This document shows positions 1-6,059 of a stretch of DNA of 64,000 nt, piece after piece. Numbering within the stretch: position 1 is the stretch's first letter; every line of letters starts with the position of its first letter. The translations under genes were made by a program, and so were the position numbers. The stretch is taken from positions 1-64,000 of the forward strand of contig CAZIFL010000006.1 in assembly GCA_964539095.1 (NCBI GenBank). The letters are read 5' to 3'. The notes under the pieces are model-generated. The model saw nothing but the letters and a program-made list of their open reading frames with translations, did no database searches and was not told the DNA's origin. Origin of the DNA: DAIPKP01 sp964539095 (GTDB taxonomy: Bacteria; Synergistota; Synergistia; Synergistales; Aminiphilaceae).

Positions 1-152
1 GCCATGCCGATCACAAGGCTCATCAGCCCGAAACCCTTATTCCGCGTGTTCCACTGCTTTTTGTTCATACTCGCGTTCCTCCTGTTCCTCGTATTTGTTC
101 CTGTTGCACATCCTGCTTGCCGACTTGTTTTTGCCTGTGGCGTTTCTTTCAT
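1..152 (-). CDS. partial small protein, possibly prepilin-like (5' end only)
   Basis: A reading frame opens on the minus strand at ATG 150-152 behind a strong ribosome site (AAGGAGG, 160-166, seven bases upstream) and runs off the left edge, giving about 50 residues. A second candidate start, beginning MNKKQWNT, has AGGAGG nine bases upstream. The start is basic and Asn/Thr-rich, followed by NKGFGLMSLVIGMA, where the visible sequence ends. This resembles a type IV prepilin processing site (Lys-Gly-Phe then hydrophobic), but the usual Glu at mature position 5 is Ser. The prepilin idea is weak; the existence of a gene is better supported by the ribosome site. Confidence 0.5.
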   Translation of the reverse strand, partial: MKETPQAKTSRQAGCATGTNTRNRRNASMNKKQWNTRNKGFGLMSLVIGM

Positions 153-173
153 ATACACACCTCCTTGTTTGTT

Positions 174-261
174 TCTTCCAACTCGCGCCCCCAGAGTTGG
201 GGGGGAAAATACCAACACAATATATGTTTCAACCCACGCCCCCGCATGGGGGGGGAACGAC
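174..261. repeat. two degenerate CRISPR-like repeats (type I-C-like)
   Basis: The unit at 226-261 reads GTTTCAACCCACGCCCCC, then GCATGGGGGG and AACGAC. This closely follows the type I-C repeat pattern (GTTTCAATCCACGCCCCC...GGGGGGCGAC). A poorer copy at about 174-208 shares CCAACTCGCGCCCCC and a G run ending GGGGAAAA. The copies are offset by about 51 bp, shorter than a normal repeat-spacer period of ~67 bp, and no third copy or cas gene is visible. It is at most a decayed array fragment or a lone palindromic repeat. Confidence 0.35.
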
Positions 262-534
262 TCACAAGGGATTATATCCTCCTCATTTCAAAAACCCCTG
301 TTTCACGGAACTTTCGGAGAAAACGCCATTTTTTCTGTCAATCTCTTCTTTCGGATATCGCCCTGGAGGAATTTCATTCTTCAAAATCTGCGATTTGGGT
401 GGAATCGGGGGGAGGGAAAGGAACGTGCTGGTTCTCGTGAAATGCGGCAAAACTGCCCTCCTGCCTGGAGAGTAAGAGCCATGGGTACACACCCAAGGGG
501 ATATTCGATGTATCGGCACAGAACCAGGACGGGC
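262..534. other. intergenic stretch, no convincing gene
   Basis: Open frames across this stretch lack ribosome sites and recognisable protein features; they look like chance frames. Nothing beyond the flanking CRISPR-like repeats and the hicAB promoter can be supported here. Confidence 0.5.
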
Positions 535-562
535 TTGCACGTGTATATGAACGTGTTACAAT
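535..562 (+). promoter_or_regulatory. hicAB promoter with candidate HicB operator
   Basis: TTGCAC (535-540) and TACAAT (557-562) are separated by 16 bases. Inverted arms CACGT (538-542) and ACGTG (551-555) sit across the spacer. This matches the layout of the second hicAB promoter at 5293-5320 (TTGCAT-16-TATTCT with a palindrome in the spacer), which supports both calls. HicB autoregulation through such a site is known for the family; its use here is inferred. Confidence 0.45.
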
Positions 563-582
563 GGAGGTGTCACAATTGGGGG

Positions 583-771
583 GTGGGAATCATCCGGAAA
601 AGATATAGTTCCAGAGACCTCATGAAAACACTTCGGCAGGACGGCTGGAACATCGTCAGCATTGAGGGGGATCATCACCAATTCAGGCACCCCACGAAGA
701 AAGGGAAAGTCACAGTCCCTCACCCGAGAAAAGATGTCCACCCGAAAACAGCCTCAAGCATTTTGAAGTAA
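583..771 (+). CDS. hicA: HicA-family mRNA interferase toxin, C-terminus shortened
   Basis: 62 residues from GTG 583, with GGAGGTG at 564-570. It contains the compact dsRBD-like HicA pattern: YSSRDLMKTLRQDGW, then GDHHQFRHP with the likely catalytic His, then KGKVTVPHPRKD. Family members cleave mRNA and are held in check by HicB, whose gene follows 48 bases later. The protein ends SSILK at a TAA stop. The next in-frame codons read VGLK then TAG, exactly what would follow if the TAA were an ancestral CAA (Gln) codon, since homologues end SILKQAGLK. The toxin therefore seems to have lost its last five residues by a nonsense change; whether activity survives is unknown. Confidence 0.85.
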   Translation: MGIIRKRYSSRDLMKTLRQDGWNIVSIEGDHHQFRHPTKKGKVTVPHPRKDVHPKTASSILK

Positions 772-819
772 GTAGGGCTCAAGTAGCCCCGCAAAACTTT
801 TACAGGGAGGTGCGCACTT

Positions 820-1236
820 ATGCAAGACACTTATGTTTTCCCCGCTATTTTTACTCATGATGAAGACGGGTACGCCGTGGAATTCCCCGATCTCCCCGGC
901 TGCGTTACTTGTGCGGATACGGAAGCTCAGGCGATCAGATGCGCTAGAGAGGCCCTTGCGTTGTACTTGTGGGATAGCGAGAAGGAAGGAGATTCCATCC
1001 CGGAGCCATCCTCTCACCAGAGCCTTGCCAAAAACCTTCAGGAGGACGAATACGTTGTTTCGGTGGATGTCTTCATGCCCCCCTTCCGTCATGCCAGAGA
1101 AAACCGGGCCACCAAGGTAACTACCACCATCCCCCTCTGGTTAAAAACCCAGGCGGATCACGCAAAACTGAATTATTCCGCTCTGCTTCAGCACGCCATC
1201 AAAGAGCAGCTTGGGATGGAAGAAATTCGGCGGTAG
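820..1236 (+). CDS. hicB: HicB-family antitoxin
   Basis: 138 residues from ATG 820, with AGGGAGGTG upstream. The N-terminal part (residues 1-70) is the HicB partial RNase H-like fold: a YVFPAIF strand, then EFPDLPGCVTCADTEAQAI. The C-terminal part (about 85-138) contains TTTIPLWLKTQADHAKLNYSA and an LLQHAIKEQL helix, the ribbon-helix-helix-type DNA-binding region that allows autoregulation. It pairs with hicA just upstream. Its final 18 codons plus stop are identical at the DNA level to those of the hicB at 4053-4466, although the rest of the two genes has clearly diverged. A two-way terminator follows at 1256-1317. Confidence 0.9.
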   Translation: MQDTYVFPAIFTHDEDGYAVEFPDLPGCVTCADTEAQAIRCAREALALYLWDSEKEGDSIPEPSSHQSLAKNLQEDEYVVSVDVFMPPFRHARENRATKVTTTIPLWLKTQADHAKLNYSALLQHAIKEQLGMEEIRR

Positions 1237-1255
1237 TTTGTCAGAGAAATAATCC

Positions 1256-1317
1256 CCAGTCGGTGATTCCGGGGTTGCCACGAAAAAAGCCACCTGCCCC
1301 GAAGGGTGGTGGCTTTG
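1256..1317. terminator. two-way terminator, copy A of a recurring 3' element
   Basis: The stem AAAGCCACC (1286-1294) pairs with GGTGGCTTT (about 1307-1315) and has A-runs and T-runs on both sides, so it can end transcription in both directions. It lies between hicB and the convergent gene ending at 1338. The hairpin and its left flank (GGTGAT..., GGGTTGCCACGAAAAAAG) recur at 4501-4560 and 6060-6121, and in truncated form at 3986-4023. Confidence 0.75.
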
Positions 1318-1337
1318 CAAGCATTTAGACTTTGGAA

Positions 1338-1817
1338 TCACTCTCTATAACGCTCTCGTTCTTTCATGAGGTCAAAAACCGTAGCGAATCCATACAGGAT
1401 AAAGGCGATGCCACAAGCAATAACATGGTGAACACTTGTGAAGGGTTCCTCGATACTGTGCCCCCAGAGTATCGACACAGAAAAGAATAAAAATCTTCCG
1501 AGATAGTAAAGTACCGCAAGCGCTATCGCAGAGTGCACGCAAATCTTTCTCCAAGGCGGCCTGTATCCCAAATCTTCGAGAATTTTGGTCACAAGCTCAG
1601 ATATAGTTTTATCGGCTTTGTCCGCAATGCTCCCGGTTCTTACAAGCTCTTCCCACAAAATTTGGACATTCTCTTGCGGAGGTGGGCACCCATGCCTTTC
1701 CGAATAAACATCCGAGTAGCTCTCCACCGCCTCTCTCGCAAAAACAGAAACCAAGTGAGGGCGTAAAAGGGCGTTCAAGCGTTTTCTAAGAAACCTTTCC
1801 ACGTCCCTCTTGCTCAT
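1338..1817 (-). CDS. unidentified two-helix membrane protein, partner of the dCTP-deaminase-like gene
   Basis: 159 residues. I do not recognise a family. Residues 1-85 are soluble and charged, with a short helix-rich region (KADKTISELVTKILEDLGY). Two hydrophobic segments follow: about 95-112 (HSAIALAVLYYLGRFLFF) and 129-147 (VIACGIAFILYGFATVF), ending in a charged tail (MKERERYRE). Its ATG overlaps the stop of the upstream gene in ATGA, so the two are almost certainly translated together. The pairing of a nucleotide-binding fold with a two-helix membrane protein suggests an effector or signalling pair, but no function can be stated. Confidence 0.7.
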   Translation of the reverse strand: MSKRDVERFLRKRLNALLRPHLVSVFAREAVESYSDVYSERHGCPPPQENVQILWEELVRTGSIADKADKTISELVTKILEDLGYRPPWRKICVHSAIALAVLYYLGRFLFFSVSILWGHSIEEPFTSVHHVIACGIAFILYGFATVFDLMKERERYRE

Positions 1818-2563
1818 AAGATCCCAAGTTTCCTTTTCGTTTCGTCTCTCATCTCTTCAAGAATATCGTTGCTTCTTTCCCGGATACGATCCTGTAAAAA
1901 TTGGGCAAGATCCCTTTGCTCTTCTTCTGTGCTCCGCTTTTTCTCCTTGAAATCTTGAATTTCCTCATCTAAATGCAAGAGAGAAACGAGGGAGTCTTTC
2001 TCGTCAAAATACTTCGAGTTTTTCCTTTGCGAATAGTCTCGGACGGGCTCCGGCTCGACATCAGCCACCACAAGCTGACATATGCGAATTCCGGGCACTA
2101 ATTTAACCGTAAAAGTCCCGTTATTTTTTATTATGATAGGCAGTTTCCCTTTATAGCCCGGGTTGATGTATGAGGCAGAGGCAATATCCAAGCCCATACG
2201 GGCAAGGCTACTCCGGTTATGTATGTGCCCGGTACAAGATCTCGGAATCCCTATGGTTTCTCCCGTTTGCCCTAAAAGCATTTTCCCTGGCTCAAGACAA
2301 TATCTTTCCACTACCCCGATTTCTTCAAAAGGCTTGGCATTATCTTCAGTAAGATCAACGACCGCACCCTCTTGAGGCTTCTTGAGAAGAGGATCAAGTG
2401 TGAGATCAATGGAAGACGGCTGAACATGAGCAAGCACAAAAGGCGAAATAATCAGCTTGCCATCAAAAATGCTCTCGATCAATCTCACATCGGAAAGCAC
2501 CGACACAAAAACCACCCCCTTCGGCTCTGCAAAGCATAACTCAAAAGTGACATTTTTGTCCAC
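1814..2563 (-). CDS. dCTP deaminase/dUTPase-fold protein with C-terminal helix, catalytic Glu absent
   Basis: 249 residues if GTG 2563 is the start; internal GTGs near 2500 would give a start resembling canonical Dcd (LSDVRLIES). The Dcd signature is present: NRSSLARMGL (116-125), INPGYKG (133-139) and the nucleotide-tail motif YSQR..SKY (177-185). In Escherichia coli Dcd the catalytic Glu138 lies in an LEFYNSG strand; the aligned segment here is IIIKNNG and the Glu position is Ile144. After residue 190 comes a ~55-residue charged helical extension (EEQRDLAQFLQDRIRERSND) not found in Dcd. It may bind nucleotide without deaminating it. It is coupled to the membrane-protein gene at 1338-1817 and divergent from fic. 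Confidence 0.75.
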   Translation of the reverse strand: MDKNVTFELCFAEPKGVVFVSVLSDVRLIESIFDGKLIISPFVLAHVQPSSIDLTLDPLLKKPQEGAVVDLTEDNAKPFEEIGVVERYCLEPGKMLLGQTGETIGIPRSCTGHIHNRSSLARMGLDIASASYINPGYKGKLPIIIKNNGTFTVKLVPGIRICQLVVADVEPEPVRDYSQRKNSKYFDEKDSLVSLLHLDEEIQDFKEKKRSTEEEQRDLAQFLQDRIRERSNDILEEMRDETKRKLGIL

Positions 2564-2666
2564 CGGTACATTCCTAGCTCGCCCCTACTCTCCGCCATTT
2601 CGTGGTTTCTGGTGGAGAATCCCTGGTTTTACTTTCTCGGTGGCGGCATGGATATACGTTTCCTCA

Positions 2667-2726
2667 GACATTTATGGAGACATGTTCTCGGACATTTTTT
2701 TGGACATATATATTGACACTTCCACG
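2667..2726 (+). repeat. five 12-bp tandem repeats with GACA cores upstream of fic
   Basis: GACA occurs at 2667, 2679, 2691, 2703 and 2715, exactly 12 bp apart. Each is followed by T (C in the last) and T-rich filler. The last copy contains the -35 element of the fic promoter (TTGACA, 2713-2718). Spacing near one helical turn suggests a cooperative protein-binding array, though slippage of a simple repeat could also produce it. Confidence 0.65.
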
Positions 2727-2741
2727 GGTAAAATCTATACT
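2713..2741 (+). promoter_or_regulatory. consensus promoter of fic
   Basis: TTGACA (2713-2718) and TATACT (2736-2741) are 17 bases apart, close to ideal sigma-70 boxes. The fic ATG lies 37 bases downstream of the -10 box with AAAAGGAGGAGG in between. The -35 box is part of the 12-bp GACA repeat array, so a repressor or activator on the array would act directly on this promoter. Confidence 0.7.
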
Positions 2742-2778
2742 TTCCTTTGCAAAAACAGAATTAAAAGGAGGAGGAATC

Positions 2779-3963
2779 ATGTCTAAAAGAGCTTATGAAA
2801 CAAGTCATCCGTGGATTGATTTCAGTCCTGATCTCAGGAAAGCCAATAAAGAACTATGGATGCTCCTTGGAGCCGCACAGTCTAAATGCCGTCATCTCGC
2901 CAAAGTTGCGTTACTGCCCCAATTATCCGAGGAGATGCACCTGATTTCTCTTGCCAGAGGGGCCTTGGCAACCACTGCCATAGAAGGTAATACATTACGA
3001 GAAGACGAGGTAGAAGCCTTTTTGAACGGGAGTCTTGAACTTCCCCCTTCGCGTGAATATCTCAAACAAGAAATAGAGAACATCGTCCATGCGTGTAATA
3101 AAATCGCCGAAAAAACGCTTACGTTCCAAGATTTATCTCTTTCCTCCGAGGAGATTCGAGAATACAACAAGTACGTACTTCATAACCTCAAAGTGGAAAC
3201 GGATGTTACCCCCGGAGAGTACAGAACATATTCCGTAGGGGTGGAGAAATACCGGGGAGCACCGGCAGAAGATTGCCCATACCTTATGGATCGCCTTGTT
3301 GACATGCTTCAGGGGATCACAGACCCGGAAACCCCTGTTTTGGGAAAAAATTTCAAAATGGCCTCGGGAATTCTTGCGGCTATCCTGGCTCATCTCTATA
3401 TTGCATGGATCCATCCCTTCGGCGATGGAAACGGCAGGACAGCCCGACTTATGGAATTCAGATTCCTCCTTGAAGCTGGCGCGCCCACTTTGGCAGCTCA
3501 CCTTTTAAGCAATCACTACAACAACACTCGTTCCGAATACTACATTCAACTACATGAATCCTCGAAACGGGATAACGGCGTTTTGCAATTCCTTGAATAC
3601 GCCCTACAGGGCCTTATCGACGGGCTGGATGAACAGATAGATCTCGTTCAAGCACAGCAAAGAAGCATTCTTTGGGCACATTTTGTCAATCATAGCTTTA
3701 GCAAAGACAACAGCTCTACAGATCCCCGGAGAAAAAGGCTTGTTTTTGCTCTTACCGCTTCGGAAAACCCTGTAGAAATCGACCTTCAAGAAATTCGCAA
3801 ACTATCCCCGGAACTTTCTGATGCGTACGCAGACAAAACCAAAAGGACGCTCAGTAGGGACATAAAAAACCTTATGGAACGGCACCTCATAGTAAAAGGT
3901 GGAAATAAAATCAAAGCCAATACGGATATTGTCTTAGCCCTTCTTCCCCGCCGACGAATCTGA
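2779..3963 (+). CDS. Fic-domain protein (probable AMP-transferase) with N-terminal inhibitory helix
   Basis: 394 residues from ATG 2779, behind AAAAGGAGGAGG (2763-2774). The Fic core is complete: HPFGDGNGR at 212-220 supplies the catalytic His and the phosphate-binding loop. An inhibitory motif of the T-x3-E-G-N type (TTAIEGN, 65-71) lies before the Fic core, the arrangement of self-inhibited class II Fic proteins, where the Glu blocks productive ATP binding. The C-terminus (about 310-394) looks like a winged-helix region (LQEIRKLSPELSDAYADKTKRTL). Family members modify target proteins with AMP or related groups; the target is unknown. It has its own consensus promoter and a tandem-repeat array. 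No separate FicA-like antitoxin is adjacent, consistent with built-in inhibition. Confidence 0.9.
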   Translation: MSKRAYETSHPWIDFSPDLRKANKELWMLLGAAQSKCRHLAKVALLPQLSEEMHLISLARGALATTAIEGNTLREDEVEAFLNGSLELPPSREYLKQEIENIVHACNKIAEKTLTFQDLSLSSEEIREYNKYVLHNLKVETDVTPGEYRTYSVGVEKYRGAPAEDCPYLMDRLVDMLQGITDPETPVLGKNFKMASGILAAILAHLYIAWIHPFGDGNGRTARLMEFRFLLEAGAPTLAAHLLSNHYNNTRSEYYIQLHESSKRDNGVLQFLEYALQGLIDGLDEQIDLVQAQQRSILWAHFVNHSFSKDNSSTDPRRKRLVFALTASENPVEIDLQEIRKLSPELSDAYADKTKRTLSRDIKNLMERHLIVKGGNKIKANTDIVLALLPRRRI

Positions 3964-3985
3964 GCTATCCTTGCCACTCTTCGCA

Positions 3986-4023
3986 AGCCGGTGATTTCGG
4001 AGTTGCCACGAAAAAGCCACCTT
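3986..4023. repeat. truncated copy D of the recurring 3' element
   Basis: About 23 bases after the fic stop, AAGCCGGTGATTTCGGAGTT then GCCACGAAAAAGCCACC matches the left half of the element at 1256, 4501 and 6060. It breaks off after the first stem arm and joins directly to the leader of the next hicB. Without the second arm it cannot form the terminator. The break point suggests that a deletion removed a terminator and probably a hicA gene here. Confidence 0.6.
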
Positions 4024-4052
4024 CGAAAAACCTCACGAAAGGAGTGCTTCGT

Positions 4053-4466
4053 ATGCAGGATAGATATGATTTCCCCGCAGTGCTGCACTATAACTCAGAT
4101 GAGCGTATAGGCATATACTTTCCGGATCTCCCCGGTTGTGCCAGCCAGGGAGAGAACGATACCCAGGCTATTCGGCGTGCCACGGAATCCCTGGAGCTTC
4201 ATCTTTTCGGCATGGAGGAAAATGGGGAGACTATTCCCGCCCCATCGCCTCTCTCGGCAATAAAGCTTGATAGCGATGAAAAAACCGTCATGATTACCGC
4301 CATCATGCCCCTTGTTCGAGAGGAGATGGAAAGCAAGGCCGTCAAAAAAACCCTGACTATTCCCTATTGGCTTAACCGGGCTGCCGAAGCAAAGGGGGTC
4401 AATTTTTCCGCCCTGCTTCAGCACGCCATCAAAGAGCAGCTTGGGATGGAAGAAATTCGGCGGTAG
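4053..4466 (+). CDS. hicB: HicB-family antitoxin without an adjacent hicA
   Basis: 137 residues from ATG 4053, with GAAAGGAG eight bases upstream; GTG 4044 is possible but lies inside that ribosome site. Same two-part HicB build: YDFPAVLHY then YFPDLPGCASQGENDTQAI, and a C-terminal KKTLTIPYWLNRAA...LLQHAIKEQLG DNA-binding region. The preceding gene is fic, not a toxin of the HicA type, and a broken terminator repeat lies between them, so this looks like an orphan antitoxin left after loss of its hicA. The last 56 bases of the gene region (4413-4468) are identical to 1183-1238. Confidence 0.88.
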   Translation: MQDRYDFPAVLHYNSDERIGIYFPDLPGCASQGENDTQAIRRATESLELHLFGMEENGETIPAPSPLSAIKLDSDEKTVMITAIMPLVREEMESKAVKKTLTIPYWLNRAAEAKGVNFSALLQHAIKEQLGMEEIRR

Positions 4467-4500
4467 TTCATCAGAGGCAACTCCCGGATAGGTACAATCG

Positions 4501-4560
4501 ACAGCCGGTGGTTGGGGGGTTGCCACGAAAAAAGCCACCTGCCCCGGGGGGTGGTGGCTC
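4501..4560. terminator. two-way terminator, copy B of the recurring 3' element
   Basis: Same element as 1256-1317: a GGTTGCCACGAAAAAAGCC left flank, then a stem AGCCACC/GGTGGCT around a C/G-rich centre. It sits between two convergent hicB genes (ending at 4466 and 4645). Confidence 0.7.
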
Positions 4561-4644
4561 AAAATAGTTAAATTAGAAATTTTCGACCACTCATCTTTTT
4601 TCGATAAATCTTGATTGCAGGGAGAGCACGCTTTTTTCATGCAT

Positions 4645-5049
4645 CTATGCTTTTATTCCCAGGCGGTCTTTCAGACCTTCCTGGAGAACCATGGAATAGC
4701 TGATTTGTGCTGCTTTTGCTTCCACGTCGAGCCACCGGGGAAGCGTCACCATGCGGTTCACCGCCTTGTTGTTCATCTTTTCCCGGAAGGATGGCATGAA
4801 AACATCCACGAGCACTATAACCTGACCCTTTTCAGGGGAAAGCTCTGTCGGGCGGGTAGGCTCCGGAATTTCGTCCCCATCTTCTTCCATACCGAAAAGG
4901 TGGAGAGAAAGAGCCTCCCGAGCCATGCGCAACGCTTCTTCTTCCGGGGCTCCCTGGGAGACGCAGCCGGGAAGATCGGGGAATACCACTCCGATTTCCT
5001 CACCTTCGTCGTAGCAGAAAAATGCGGGGTATACGTATCTGTCTTTCAT
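4645..5049 (-). CDS. hicB: HicB-family antitoxin
   Basis: 134 residues. ATG 5049 is chosen because AAGGAGG lies eight bases upstream and the protein then starts MKDRYVYPAFF like its relatives. It has the HicB fold region (VVFPDLPGCVSQGAPEEEAL) and a C-terminal helix-turn region (NRMVTLPRWLDVEAKAAQIS). It follows hicA by 23 bases and is transcribed from the promoter/operator at 5293-5320. It resembles the two plus-strand hicB genes but lacks their identical 3' end. Confidence 0.9.
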   Translation of the reverse strand: MKDRYVYPAFFCYDEGEEIGVVFPDLPGCVSQGAPEEEALRMAREALSLHLFGMEEDGDEIPEPTRPTELSPEKGQVIVLVDVFMPSFREKMNNKAVNRMVTLPRWLDVEAKAAQISYSMVLQEGLKDRLGIKA

Positions 5050-5072
5050 GAGAAAAACCTCCTTCGGGGCTC

Positions 5073-5270
5073 TTATATCTTGAGCCCCGATTGTCTTTTG
5101 ATGCTTGCCAGAACTGAAATATTCAGATCTTTTTTCGGATGGGGAACCGTCACCTTGCCTTTTTTTGCCGGGTGTTTGAACTGGTGGTGATCTCCTGTAA
5201 CCTTGTCGAGGAACCATCCGTCTTTCTTGAGCAATTTGATAATTTCTGATGAAGAATAGCTTTTGCTCAT
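5073..5270 (-). CDS. hicA: HicA-family mRNA interferase toxin (intact)
   Basis: 65 residues from ATG 5270; an upstream GTG at 5288 overlaps the G-rich ribosome site and is less likely. It contains YSSSEIIKLLKKDGW, GDHHQFKHP with the likely catalytic His, KGKVTVPHPKKDL and the full C-terminal helix ending SIKRQSGLKI. It is the only HicA in the window with a complete tail, so the hicAB pair at 4645-5270 is the best candidate for a working module. Confidence 0.9.
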   Translation of the reverse strand: MSKSYSSSEIIKLLKKDGWFLDKVTGDHHQFKHPAKKGKVTVPHPKKDLNISVLASIKRQSGLKI

Positions 5271-5292
5271 ACCCCCAACCCCCTTCACAAGC

Positions 5293-5320
5293 AGAATAAC
5301 ATATGTTTAGACATATGCAA
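5293..5320 (-). promoter_or_regulatory. hicAB promoter with perfect palindromic operator
   Basis: On the minus strand, TTGCAT (5320-5315) and TATTCT (5298-5293) are 16 bases apart. Between them is a perfect palindrome: CATATGT (5300-5306), TTAG, ACATATG (5311-5317). A repressor bound here would cover the whole spacer. HicB or the HicAB complex is the obvious candidate by analogy with known hicAB loci. Confidence 0.65.
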
Positions 5321-5400
5321 ATGAATGCTCGAAAGGAGGGCCACCATGTCCCGAGGGAGTGCGGCATAGTCAGGGTAGTCGCTTCTCTTGTCTCTTCTCG

Positions 5401-5429
5401 TTGACTGTGAGTAGTTTTTAGACTACAGT
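5401..5429 (+). promoter_or_regulatory. promoter of the HigB/HigA-type module, with inverted repeat
   Basis: TTGACT (5401-5406) and TACAGT (5424-5429) are 17 bases apart. Inverted arms GTAGT (5411-5415) and ACTAC (5422-5426) overlap the -10 box and could bind the antitoxin at 5742. Predicted transcription starts near 5436, which is also the first ATG of the toxin frame; no ribosome site precedes it, so translation may be leaderless. Confidence 0.5.
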
Positions 5430-5435
5430 TGTGCC

Positions 5436-5745
5436 ATGATGAGAAAAGTCCTTCAGACCGAGACCTACAGAAAATGGGAGAAGAAGCTCAAGGATCGGCG
5501 GGGGCAGAAGATAATTACCGCCAGACTGTACCGTATCGCAAACGGCCTTTTCGGTGATACCCCCCCAGTGGGCGAGGGCGTAAGTGAGTTGAGAATCCAC
5601 TATAAACCGGGGGATCTGATCTATTTTCAAACAGGAAGGCGACATCATCATTATCTTGTTGTGTGGTGGCAATAAATCTACCCAGGAACAGGATGTCCAG
5701 AAAGCCAACGAGATTGCCAAGAGAGCGGAGGTTGACGAGCTGTGA
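5436..5745 (+). pseudogene. HigB/Gp49-family (RelE-like) toxin, frameshifted
   Basis: The first ~64 codons (KVLQTETYRKWEKKL..., DTPPVGEGVSELRIHYKPG) match the phage Gp49-like addiction-module toxin family. After YF the frame turns into QTGRRHHHYLVVWWQ and stops at 5675. The expected family C-terminus is present one frame over: GDIIIILLCGGNKSTQEQDV, continuing to an AKRAEVDEL end at TGA 5743-5745. One extra base near 5625-5630 (TTTCAAACAGGAAGG; removing the C restores YFKQEGDIII) explains this. The restored stop overlaps the antitoxin GTG by four bases, as expected for an intact module. It could be true decay, a phase-variable site or a sequence error. Confidence 0.8.
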
Positions 5746-6044
5746 ACGAAAAAATGAGGGAAAAACTGCATGGGTATAACTTCGAGGAACACCTGGACGA
5801 TGCGGAGTCCATAGAGATTTTTCTTCAAGATGCCTTTGAAACGAACGATCCCGGCTACATCGCAAATGCTATCGGCGTGGTAGCCAAATCGAAAGGGATG
5901 GCGGAAATTGCTCGAAAGACGGGGCTTTCTCGGGAGCAGCTCTACAAATCCTTGAGTCAGAAAGGAAACCCCACGTTGAAAACCTTTCTTTCCGTCCTCT
6001 CCGCAATGGATTTTGAGATCACCCCCCGGCGGCGTGCAGGGTGA
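5742..6044 (+). CDS. HTH antitoxin of the HigA/addiction-module antidote type
   Basis: 100 residues from GTG 5742. Residues about 45-95 form an XRE-like helix-turn-helix (GMAEIARKTGLSREQLYKSL, then NPTLKTFLSVLSAMDFEI), typical of the HI1420-type antidote paired with Gp49-like toxins. The N-terminal half (FEEHLDDAESIEIFLQDAFE) is the usual toxin-facing region. The reading frame is intact although the upstream toxin frame is broken. A terminator repeat follows 15 bases after the stop. Confidence 0.85.
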   Translation: MNEKMREKLHGYNFEEHLDDAESIEIFLQDAFETNDPGYIANAIGVVAKSKGMAEIARKTGLSREQLYKSLSQKGNPTLKTFLSVLSAMDFEITPRRRAG

Positions 6045-6059
6045 GATAGGCGCAATGGG

